From positions 1 through 9,703 of the forward strand of contig LSKJ01000827.1 of assembly GCA_001557035.1 (NCBI GenBank): a DNA stretch of 9,703 nt, in the 5' to 3' direction. A program made the position numbers and the translations under genes. Under the pieces are notes generated by a model that was given only the letters and a program-made list of their open reading frames with translations, was not told where the DNA came from and did no database searches. Position 1 is the stretch's first letter, and each line of letters starts with the position of its first letter. Source of the stretch: Rhodospirillaceae bacterium CCH5-H10 (GTDB lineage Bacteria > Pseudomonadota > Alphaproteobacteria > Reyranellales > Reyranellaceae). Positions 1 through 7,020 of this stretch are shown in pieces.

Positions 1-92
1 CGCTCGGGATGACAATCTTTTCGTGTCCGGCGTCGTGCGCTATTTTCCCCGGACATCCCTGCGTAAGACGGGGGAGGAGAAGAATTTTCGAC

Positions 93-887
93 TCAGGAGG
101 AGGAGGCGCGAACCGTCGCGACGCCGGCCGCGAACGCCTGCTGCAACAGCCAGACGTCGCCGGCGATCGAGACGAAGTCGTAGCCGAGCTTCACGAACTG
201 GGCGGCCTGTTTCGCATCGACGGCGAGGCGGCCGGCGGACTTGCCGTGCTTCTTCGCGGCCGCGATCGTCGCCCGCTCGGCGGTGAGGAAGTCGGGATGG
301 TCGAAGGCGCCGGGTTCGCCCATCGCGACGCTGAGGTCGTTGTGGCCAAGCCACAGCATGTCGACGCCCGGCATCGAGGCGATCTCGTCGGCCGCCGCGG
401 CGCCGCGCGGATCCTCGACCTGCAGGATGATGGCGGTGCGGGCGTTCTGTTCGGCGAAGCGCGGCAGTAGCGGCTCCGAACGCATCGCGAAGCGCTCGTG
501 CGCGAGGCCCAGCGCCACGCCCCTCGTGCCGTCGGGCCAGTACTTGGCGGCATCGAGGACTGCCTTGGCCTGCTCGACCGACGAGACGATCGGCACCATC
601 ACGCCGTCGGCGCCGGTATCGAGCGCGCGCGAGATGTGGTGACGCGACTGCGAGGGCACTCGCACGACGATGGGCAGGTTTGCGGCCTGCATGTAGCGCA
701 CGACCTGGCGGACGGTATCGAAGCCGAAACCGGTATGCTCCATGTCGAGCACGGCGAAATCGGCACCGGCCGCCTTCAGGATCTGGCCGATGCCGGGCGT
801 GGCGAACTCGAACAGGAAGGTGCCGATCTTCGTGGGCTTGGTGCCGACGAGTGCCCGCAGTCCGTCGCTTGCCCCATTGATTGCCAT
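93..887 (-). CDS. HpcH/HpaI aldolase/citrate lyase family protein
   Basis: This is a class II (metal-dependent) pyruvate-type aldolase of the HpcH/HpaI family, which cleaves or forms hydroxy-oxo acids in the cytoplasm. The exact substrate cannot be read from sequence. The 264-residue product is a complete TIM barrel of usual family length. Visible motifs are DMEH (residues 48-51, catalytic His51), VVRVP (Arg76), GADGVMVP (92-99), QVED (metal ligand Glu158) and GHNDLS (181-186, metal ligand Asp184). The family more often has GPxDLS at the last site. The frame is open to an ATG at 938, but I chose 887 because a GGGGG Shine-Dalgarno run lies 8 bases upstream and the residues before it are unlike the family. 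An ATG two codons earlier (893) is the alternative. The gene is divergent from the glutathione S-transferase, 74 bp away, so the two may share a control region; I found no convincing promoter there. Family assignment is firm, substrate unknown. Confidence 0.9.
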   Translation of the reverse strand: MAINGASDGLRALVGTKPTKIGTFLFEFATPGIGQILKAAGADFAVLDMEHTGFGFDTVRQVVRYMQAANLPIVVRVPSQSRHHISRALDTGADGVMVPIVSSVEQAKAVLDAAKYWPDGTRGVALGLAHERFAMRSEPLLPRFAEQNARTAIILQVEDPRGAAAADEIASMPGVDMLWLGHNDLSVAMGEPGAFDHPDFLTAERATIAAAKKHGKSAGRLAVDAKQAAQFVKLGYDFVSIAGDVWLLQQAFAAGVATVRASSS

Positions 888-961
888 TGTCATTTCCCCC
901 GATGGAGGCGCGATGCTAGCGTGGACCGTCCCCAACAATCACCTGCTTTAGGGAGAGAAAC

Positions 962-1588
962 ATGAAGCTCTATTACATGCCCGGCGCCTGCTCGATCGGC
1001 ATCCATGTGCTGCTGGAAGAGATCGGCAAGCCCTACGACGTGCACAAGGTCGATGGCGCCAAGCAGGAGCAGTACGGCCCGGATTTCGTGAAGCTCAATC
1101 CGAAGTCGAAGGTCCCGACCCTGCAGCGCGACGACGGTTCGGTGCTGACCGAGTTTCCCGCGATCGCGGTGTGGCTCGCCCGCAAGAACCCCGAGGCCGG
1201 CCTGCTGCCGACCGATGCCGACGGCGAGGCCGCGGCGCTCGAAGCGATGGACTACGCCGTGTCGACCATGCACATGCAGGGCTTCAGCCGCATGTTCCGT
1301 CCGGCCAACTTCGCGCCCACCGAGGCCGACCACGACAAGGTGAAGGCGCGCGGCAAGGAGATCATGGAGAAGGGACTGGCGCTGATGGACAAGGCGCTCG
1401 AAGGCAAGGAGTACCTTGCCGGCAAGTTCTCGGTGGCCGACGCCGCCCTGTTCTATGTCAGTTTCTGGGCCGCCGCCCGCATGAAGATGCCGCTGCCCAA
1501 GAACGTCGCCGCCCACTACGAGCGCATGAAGGCCCGCCCGGCCGTGAAGCGCGTGCTGGAGCAGGAAGGCCTTTCGGCCGCCGCCTGA
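962..1588 (+). CDS. Glutathione S-transferase, beta-class-like
   Basis: This is a cytoplasmic glutathione-binding enzyme used in detoxification or in glutathione-dependent catabolic steps. The 208-residue product has the two-domain GST layout. An N-terminal thioredoxin-like domain (about 1-78) opens with the beta-class signature YYMPGACS and carries Cys10, the residue that forms a mixed disulfide with glutathione in beta-class enzymes. The cis-Pro loop is KVPTL (Pro52). The glutathione gamma-glutamyl contact is usually Glu-Ser but here reads Glu64-Phe65. The all-helical C-terminal domain (about 85-200) has the folding N-capping box in FSVADAALFYV (156-166, Ser157 and Asp160). The start is supported by an AGGGAGAG ribosome binding site just upstream. 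A strong hairpin follows the stop. Divergence from an aldolase gene hints at a linked catabolic role, but that is inference. Confidence 0.92.
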   Translation: MKLYYMPGACSIGIHVLLEEIGKPYDVHKVDGAKQEQYGPDFVKLNPKSKVPTLQRDDGSVLTEFPAIAVWLARKNPEAGLLPTDADGEAAALEAMDYAVSTMHMQGFSRMFRPANFAPTEADHDKVKARGKEIMEKGLALMDKALEGKEYLAGKFSVADAALFYVSFWAAARMKMPLPKNVAAHYERMKARPAVKRVLEQEGLSAAA

Positions 1589-1601
1589 TCCCGGCTACGA
1601 T

Positions 1602-1635
1602 CGATGGACCGCCGCGTTCGCGTGGCGGTCCGACG
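1602..1635 (+). terminator. GC-rich hairpin after the GST gene, terminator-like
   Basis: GGACCGCC at 1606-1613 pairs perfectly with GGCGGTCC at 1624-1631. The stem continues inward through a G-T wobble, C-G and G-C to a TTCG tetraloop (1617-1620), and outward with interruptions to 1602 and 1635. It begins 13 bp after the GST stop codon. There is no T-run after it, so it is at best a weak intrinsic terminator. It may instead be an mRNA 3'-end stabilising structure. It separates the GST gene from the flavin oxidoreductase gene that starts at 1678. Confidence 0.5.
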
Positions 1636-1677
1636 GCGCATCTTCGGCGGCGCCCCGCGCTGAGCTAAGCTCGCGCC

Positions 1678-2652
1678 ATGTCCTTGCCCGCCTCCCTGCG
1701 CGACCGCCTCCGCCTGCCGCTGATCGCGGCACCGATGTTCCTCGTTTCCGGCCCGGCCCTCGTGACCGCGGCCTGCCGTGCCGGTGTCATCGGGTCCTTC
1801 CCGACTGCCAACTGTCGCACCGTCGAGGAACTCGATGCCTGGCTGGCGGGCATGGCCGACGACGCGAAGCGCGCCGCCGATGCGGCGGGCCGGGCGCCCG
1901 CGCCCTGGTGTCCCAACCTGATCGTGCATCGTTCCAACCCGCGCGTGCCCGACGACCTCGCGGCCGTGCTGCGTCACAAGGCCGAGATCGTCATCACCTC
2001 GGTCGGCTCGCCCGAGCCTGTGATGAAGCCGCTCAAGGATGCGGGTTGCCTCGTGCTGGCCGACGTCGCCTCGGTGCGCCACGCGGAGAAGGCGGTGGCG
2101 GCCGGCGTCGACGGGCTGGTGCTGCTGACGGCGGGCGCCGGCGGGCAGACCGGCTGGGCCAATCCCTTCGCCTTCGTGCGGGCGGTGCGGCAGTTCTGGG
2201 ACGGCATCGTCGTGATGGCGGGCGGCATGGCCGATGGCCATGCCGTGGCCGCTGCCCAGGCTTTGGGCTGCGATCTTGCCTATATGGGCACCAAGTTCAT
2301 CGCCACGCGCGAGAGCCTGTCGAAGGACGCCTACAAGGAAATGCTGGTGGCGAGCCGGCTCGACGACGTGCTGCTGACGCGGGCCTTCACCGGGCTCGAA
2401 ACCAACATGCTGCGCCCCTCGATCGCGGCGGCCGGCCTCGATCCCGACAACCTGCCGGTGCGCGGCAAGATCGACATCTCGAAGGACATCAACGCCGCCG
2501 AGCGGGACCGGCCGGATGCCAGGCGCTGGAAGGACATCTGGAGTGCCGGCCACTCGGTTTCCGGGGTTCGCGACATCCCCTCGGTGGCGGCGCTGGTGGA
2601 GCGCACCGCCGCCGAGTACGACGCGACATGCCTCTCAATGAAGCGCGTATAG
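1678..2652 (+). CDS. NAD(P)H-dependent flavin oxidoreductase / nitronate monooxygenase-like protein
   Basis: This is an FMN-dependent TIM-barrel enzyme of the 2-nitropropane dioxygenase/nitronate monooxygenase superfamily (324 residues, usual length), cytoplasmic. Seen motifs: the N-terminal PLIAAPMFLVSGPALVTAA strand and loop (about 14-32) that cradles FMN, GLVLLTAGAGGQTGW (146-160), the phosphate-binding VVMAGGMADG (178-187) and GCDLAYMGTKFIATRES (197-213). At the place where nitronate monooxygenases and FabK carry a catalytic His (GGHxG), this protein has Gln157 in GGQTG. Nitronate oxidation should therefore not be assumed; a general flavin oxidoreductase role is safer. No clear Shine-Dalgarno precedes the ATG, but the protein begins where family members usually do. 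The last 18 bp overlap the end of the opposing usg gene. Confidence 0.88.
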   Translation: MSLPASLRDRLRLPLIAAPMFLVSGPALVTAACRAGVIGSFPTANCRTVEELDAWLAGMADDAKRAADAAGRAPAPWCPNLIVHRSNPRVPDDLAAVLRHKAEIVITSVGSPEPVMKPLKDAGCLVLADVASVRHAEKAVAAGVDGLVLLTAGAGGQTGWANPFAFVRAVRQFWDGIVVMAGGMADGHAVAAAQALGCDLAYMGTKFIATRESLSKDAYKEMLVASRLDDVLLTRAFTGLETNMLRPSIAAAGLDPDNLPVRGKIDISKDINAAERDRPDARRWKDIWSAGHSVSGVRDIPSVAALVERTAAEYDATCLSMKRV

Positions 2653-2901
2653 CCCGCTGGCGACGCGGAATTCGGCCGGCTTGATCAGCTGCGCGTTGGC
2701 GACGGTCACCTTGTGCAGCTTGCCGTCGAGGTTGCGCTCCCAGAAATCGAGGAACTTGGTGAGGACCGGGAAACGGGGCGCCAAGTCCAAATTCTGCCAG
2801 ACAAAACTCTGCAGGACGTGCTTGTGATCCGGCATCCAGTAAAGAATTTCGGCGGTCGTGATGCGGTAATCCTTGAGCTGCGCAACGAAACTGCTGTCCA
2901 T
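2635..2901 (-). CDS. usg: Usg family protein
   Basis: This is a small (88-residue) soluble protein of the Usg family, found mainly in alphaproteobacteria. The molecular function is not established; the name comes from an old 'upstream gene' label. Recognised features are QLKDYRITTAEILYWMPDH (8-26), the aromatic block FVWQNLDLAPRFP (33-45), FLDFWERNLDG (50-60) and the ending LIKPAEFR (72-79), which match my memory of the family. The frame stays open to an ATG at 2979, but I chose 2901. An AGGAG ribosome binding site lies 8 bases upstream, and the extra 26 residues are unlike the family. The gene is convergent with the flavin oxidoreductase (18-bp overlap) and divergent from groES, sharing a 281-bp gap with it. 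Confidence 0.85.
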   Translation of the reverse strand: MDSSFVAQLKDYRITTAEILYWMPDHKHVLQSFVWQNLDLAPRFPVLTKFLDFWERNLDGKLHKVTVANAQLIKPAEFRVASGLYALH

Positions 2902-3052
2902 CCTAGCCTCTCCTTGACTTGGTGCGGCTGCGGGAATAGTCACGCAACCTCGCCTGGAAATCAGCAAAAATCGTTCCATATCAAATACTTAGCAGCAGTC
3001 CTCGTCGATTGCTGCCAGTGCGAAGCGACTTCGGGAACCTTTTGCGAGCCGC

Positions 3053-3082
3053 CTTGACTCATGCCGGTGACGACCCTAAATC
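3053..3082 (+). promoter_or_regulatory. Predicted groESL promoter (heat-shock type, possibly dual with sigma-70)
   Basis: CTTGACT at 3053-3059 and CCCTAAAT at 3074-3081 are separated by 14 bases. This resembles the sigma-32 (RpoH) pattern CTTGAAA, 11-16 bases, CCCCATNT: the first five bases of the -35 match, and the -10 agrees except at its fourth and sixth positions. The same stretch also reads as TTGACT, 17 bases, TAAATC for a housekeeping sigma factor, with a good -35 and a poor -10. Transcription would start near 3088, just before the CIRCE operator. That is the arrangement known for heat-shock chaperonin operons. Confidence 0.65.
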
Positions 3083-3092
3083 CCCTGCGCCA

Positions 3093-3119
3093 TTGGCACT
3101 CACTGTCCGAGAGTGCTGA
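3093..3119 (+). promoter_or_regulatory. CIRCE operator (HrcA binding site)
   Basis: TTGGCACTC (3093-3101), nine bases, then GAGTGCTGA (3111-3119) matches the CIRCE consensus TTAGCACTC-N9-GAGTGCTAA with one mismatch per arm and the exact nine-base spacer. CIRCE is the operator of the HrcA repressor, whose activity depends on GroEL. HrcA blocks transcription until misfolded protein titrates the chaperonin. The position, 64 bp before the groES start and just after the predicted transcription start, fits that role. hrcA itself is not in this window. Confidence 0.93.
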
Positions 3120-3182
3120 CAGCACCGTATTCGCCGCAGCCGTCAGGTTGCGCAGGGTCAACAGTCCACTGGAGGAAGAACC

Positions 3183-3497
3183 ATGAAGTTCCGTCCGCTT
3201 CACGACCGAGTCGTGGTCAAGCGCGTAGAAGAAGAAGGCAAGACCAAGGGCGGGATCATCATTCCCGACACCGCCAAGGAAAAGCCGATGGAAGGCGAGA
3301 TCGTCGCCGTCGGTCCGGGCGCCCGTGACGAGAAGGGCAACCTGGTTGCGCTCGACGTCAAGAAGGGCGACCGCGTCCTGTTCGGCAAGTGGTCGGGCAC
3401 CGAGATCAAGATCGACGGCCAGGATCTCCTGATCATGAAGGAATCCGACATCATGGGCATCATCGAAGCCTCGGCCTCGATGAAGAAGGCCGCCTAA
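3183..3497 (+). CDS. groES: Co-chaperonin GroES (Cpn10)
   Basis: GroES is the seven-subunit lid that caps GroEL and closes the folding chamber in the cytoplasm. The 104-residue product has the expected start ([16 protein letters not shown]), the mobile loop that docks on GroEL (about residues 17-34, hydrophobic contact Ile-Ile-Ile-Pro in GGIIIPDTA), the [10 protein letters not shown] strand, and the [19 protein letters not shown] core. The end ([14 protein letters not shown]) is slightly longer than in E. coli, which is common in alphaproteobacteria. A GGAGGA ribosome binding site sits just before the ATG. It is first in a two-gene operon with groEL, 49 bp downstream, behind a CIRCE operator and heat-shock-type promoter, so it should be heat-inducible. 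Confidence 0.98.
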   Translation: MKFRPLHDRVVVKRVEEEGKTKGGIIIPDTAKEKPMEGEIVAVGPGARDEKGNLVALDVKKGDRVLFGKWSGTEIKIDGQDLLIMKESDIMGIIEASASMKKAA

Positions 3498-3543
3498 GGC
3501 GCCGCTTCGCACCCAAATCAATCACAACATTCGAGAGGAATAG

Positions 3544-5187
<1,644 letters not shown>

Positions 5188-5211
5188 GTCCATTCTTCTC
5201 AAGGAATGTGG

Positions 5212-5242
5212 AAGGGCCGGGGAGCGATCCCCGGCCTTTCTC
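5212..5242 (+). terminator. Intrinsic terminator of the groES-groEL operon
   Basis: The stem pairs positions 5212-5223 with 5228-5239: two A-T pairs, a G-T wobble, then eight G/C pairs (GGCCGGGG with CCCCGGCC) and a closing A-T around a GCGA tetraloop (5224-5227). It is followed by TTTCTC. This is a classic rho-independent structure 24 bp after the groEL stop codon. The adjacent palindrome starts directly at its T-rich tail. Confidence 0.93.
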
Positions 5243-5304
5243 ATTGGAGCGCGCCACTCCAGTGGCGCATCATGAGCGCCACTGGAGTGGCGCGCTCCCA
5301 TGAG
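5240..5304. repeat. Nested palindrome (28-bp arms, 7-bp loop) at the start of the Nudix gene
   Basis: Positions 5246-5268 and 5276-5298 are perfect reverse complements (23 bp) around a 7-base loop, ATCATGA. After one T/C mismatch the pairing resumes for five more bases (CTCAT at 5240-5244 with ATGAG at 5300-5304). Each arm is itself a palindrome: the 8-mer GCGCCACT and its complement AGTGGCGC appear twice each, at 5251-5258, 5261-5268, 5276-5283 and 5286-5293, split by CC in the left arm and GG in the right. The element fills the whole gap between the groEL terminator and the Nudix start codon, which lies inside the right arm. It resembles REP-like short palindromic elements, but I see only one copy here. 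Structure is certain; identity and function are not. Confidence 0.9.
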
Positions 5305-5710
5305 CCTGAATTATCCGACATCGATCAAGGGCGTCGTGCTGCATCAGGGCCGCGTGCTGCTGCTCCTGAACGAGCGCGGTGAATGGGATCTCCCCGGCGG
5401 GCGGCCCGATCCGGGCGAGGATCATCGTGCAGCACTTGTCCGTGAGGTGCAGGAAGAGACCGGGCTGACCGTCGAGGTCGGTGCGCCCGTCGACGAGCAT
5501 CTGTTTGAGGTGTTGCCGCAGCGCTTCGTGCGCATCGTCGCCTATGCCTGCACGCTCGCGACCGAGGGCACCATTGCCCTCAGTCATGAGCATCACGAAG
5601 CAAGCTGGGTCGGACTCGACGAACTCGGCGAACGGATTGCCGGCCGTGTGCTCCCCGCAGGCTATCTTGGCGCGATCCGCCAGGCCGCCTGCCAGCCTCT
5701 GTCGCCATAG
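5300..5710 (+). CDS. Nudix hydrolase
   Basis: This is a small cytoplasmic hydrolase (136 residues) that cleaves a nucleoside diphosphate linked to another group X; the particular substrate cannot be told from sequence. The complete Nudix box is at residues 34-56: Gly34, five residues, Glu40, seven residues, then REVQEETGL with the metal-binding Glu residues. It is preceded by the usual strands GVVLHQGRVLLLLNERGEWDLPGG. The C-terminal LPAGYLGAI matches the usual end of the domain. The ATG at 5300 gives a normal family start. It lies inside the right arm of a long palindrome. The nearest Shine-Dalgarno-like GGAG (5284-5287) is 12 bases upstream and also within that arm, so initiation may be weak, structured or leaderless. 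The last 49 bp overlap the opposing unknown gene. Confidence 0.92.
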   Translation: MSLNYPTSIKGVVLHQGRVLLLLNERGEWDLPGGRPDPGEDHRAALVREVQEETGLTVEVGAPVDEHLFEVLPQRFVRIVAYACTLATEGTIALSHEHHEASWVGLDELGERIAGRVLPAGYLGAIRQAACQPLSP

Positions 5711-6720
5711 AAGCGGCTGGTCTCGACCTTCAGGAAGCGGTCGTGCGCACCGGCCGCGCCGAGCCACAATTCGTTCCAGCCGTCGAAGCCGGCCAGCGGG
5801 GCGGCGAGCTGCAGTTCGCGCGCGAGCTTCCAGCCCTCCATCCGAACGACCACCGCGCCGTCCTTCTCCTCGGTTGTGACCTCCTCGCCCTCGGCGGCGA
5901 GGATCGCGGTCAACCAGCGTGCGAATAGGCGCGCGCTCTCGAGATCGCCCGTCTCGACGTCGGTCGGCAGATCGAGTTCGCGCGCCGTCTCCTCGTGGAA
6001 CTGCAGCCCCACCAGGCGCGCGACTCGGCCCATCTCGGTCGCTGCATCCTTCGGGCCGAGCTGGTCCTGCAGGACCGGCAGCATGGTCTGCACGTAGCCC
6101 ATCGCGTAGGAGCGGAAGGTGCGCAGGCGGCGCTCCTCGGGCCAGTTGGCCGTCTCCAGCTTCGGCTGCGTCTTCCAGTCGATGCGCGGCATCTCCTCGT
6201 CGTAGGCGAAGCGCACGCGCTCCTCCTCCTTCAGCGGGCGGCCGTAATCGTAATAGTAGCCTTCGAGGCCGGGCTTGCCGTCGACCGTCATGCCGGTGCA
6301 GACGAAGCCGAGGCCCGGGTTCTTCAGCGAGATGCCGTTGTGGCCGTGCCAGCCGTGCAGGAAGGCCGCCGATACTTCATGCGGCACGGCGGCGATGGCG
6401 GTGCCTTTCCACATCCAGCGCGGCGGCGGATAGCGCACCCACGCCTTGGTGTCGCTCTCGCGCAGGTAGCCGGTCTTCACGCCGCCCAGCGCGTTGGAGT
6501 GATAGTGGTAGAGCGCGCAGGCCGGCGCGTGCTTCTCGCCATCGATGCCGAGCTTCTGCAGGCCGGGCAGGAACTTCTCGAGATGCTGCCGGCGGAAATG
6601 GCGGAAGACGTATTCACGCGCGGTGTCGCTGCCGCGTCGCGACACGAGGCTGATGACCAGGCCGGTCATCAGCGCGTTGTAGAGCGTGCCGACCGCCCTG
6701 TAGGCGGCTGCTTCAGCCAT
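5662..6720 (-). CDS. Conserved-looking hypothetical protein with HGWHGHN motif
   Basis: I do not recognise this 352-residue protein. It looks soluble: there is no signal peptide, and the only hydrophobic stretch, near residues 15-27, is short. The centre (residues 64-160) is rich in His, Trp, Tyr and Gly, with CALYHYHSNALGG (68-80), a Pro/Trp cluster VRYPPPRWMW (95-104), VPHEV (112-116), HGWHGHNG (122-129) and GFVCTGMTVDG (138-148). The clustered His and Cys residues could bind metal or form an active site. A more acidic, helical C-terminal half follows. The ATG at 6720 overlaps the stop of the DUF1330 gene by 8 bp with no clear Shine-Dalgarno, so translation is probably coupled to that gene. 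It is the last gene of the sulfurtransferase-DUF1330 group, and its 3' end overlaps the Nudix gene. A hydrolase or a metal-dependent enzyme are both possible; neither is shown. Confidence 0.85.
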   Translation of the reverse strand: MAEAAAYRAVGTLYNALMTGLVISLVSRRGSDTAREYVFRHFRRQHLEKFLPGLQKLGIDGEKHAPACALYHYHSNALGGVKTGYLRESDTKAWVRYPPPRWMWKGTAIAAVPHEVSAAFLHGWHGHNGISLKNPGLGFVCTGMTVDGKPGLEGYYYDYGRPLKEEERVRFAYDEEMPRIDWKTQPKLETANWPEERRLRTFRSYAMGYVQTMLPVLQDQLGPKDAATEMGRVARLVGLQFHEETARELDLPTDVETGDLESARLFARWLTAILAAEGEEVTTEEKDGAVVVRMEGWKLARELQLAAPLAGFDGWNELWLGAAGAHDRFLKVETSRFYGDRGWQAAWRIAPR

Positions 6721-7006
6721 TGTGGCCGTCGATCAGGATCGCCTTGGAGTGGCCGGCCTTGAGGCGCATCGCGAGCACGGGCTTGTACTCTTCCGAATGG
6801 TAGAAGCGCTCGGCCTTGGCGCGGTCGGGGAACTCCAGCACGACGACGCGCGCCGGCGTCCAGCCGCCTTCGAGGCTCGTGCAGTTGCCGCCGCGCACGA
6901 TGAACTTGCCGCCGAACTTGGAGACGAGACCGGGCGTGTGCTTACGGTACTCCGCCATCAGCTCCTCGTCCCTGGTGTCGATCTCGACGATGATATAGGC
7001 CGTCAT
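6713..7006 (-). CDS. DUF1330 domain-containing protein
   Basis: This 97-residue protein is of the DUF1330 family (dimeric alpha-beta barrel, ferredoxin-like fold), with no established function. Seen features are the opening strand MTAYIIVEIDTRDEELMAEYRKHTPGLVSKFGGKFIVRGG, where the Tyr20 and Gly32-Gly33 region matches the family, then the second strand RVVVLEFPDRAKAERFYHSEEYKPVLAMR with the characteristic aromatic FYHSEEYKP segment. The same frame stays open upstream to 7489, but the start at 7006 is clear: an AGGGAGGA ribosome binding site precedes it and the domain begins at residue 1. It starts 14 bp after the sulfurtransferase stop and overlaps the next gene by 8 bp, so the three genes are probably one operon. 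Confidence 0.9.
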   Translation of the reverse strand: MTAYIIVEIDTRDEELMAEYRKHTPGLVSKFGGKFIVRGGNCTSLEGGWTPARVVVLEFPDRAKAERFYHSEEYKPVLAMRLKAGHSKAILIDGHNG

Positions 7007-7020
7007 TTCTTCCTCCCTTG

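Noticed and set aside
1..92. Short gap at the left edge with a 7-bp inverted repeat (TGTCCGG 24-30, CCGGACA 49-55)
   Set aside because: The stem is short, the loop is 18 bases, and no T-run follows in either direction. It is not strong enough to call a terminator for the aldolase gene. I see no gene here.
888..961. Possible shared divergent promoter or operator (GGAC-C-GTCC) between the aldolase and GST genes
   Set aside because: No -35/-10 pair reaches a convincing match on either strand, and a nine-base palindrome is too common in GC-rich DNA.
1516..2553. A 345-codon minus-strand open frame opposite the flavin oxidoreductase
   Set aside because: The sequence is Arg/Gly/His rich with no domain, and the plus strand encodes a complete known enzyme family.
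2992..3033. Small inverted repeats upstream of groES (GCAGCA/TGCTGC and CGAAG/CTTCG)
   Set aside because: Stems of five to six pairs upstream of the predicted transcription start are expected by chance and do not look like an operator.
5662..6720. Assignment of the unknown protein to the L-2-amino-thiazoline-4-carboxylic acid hydrolase family
   Set aside because: There is only a vague resemblance of layout. I could not match that family's cysteine motifs, so no function is claimed.
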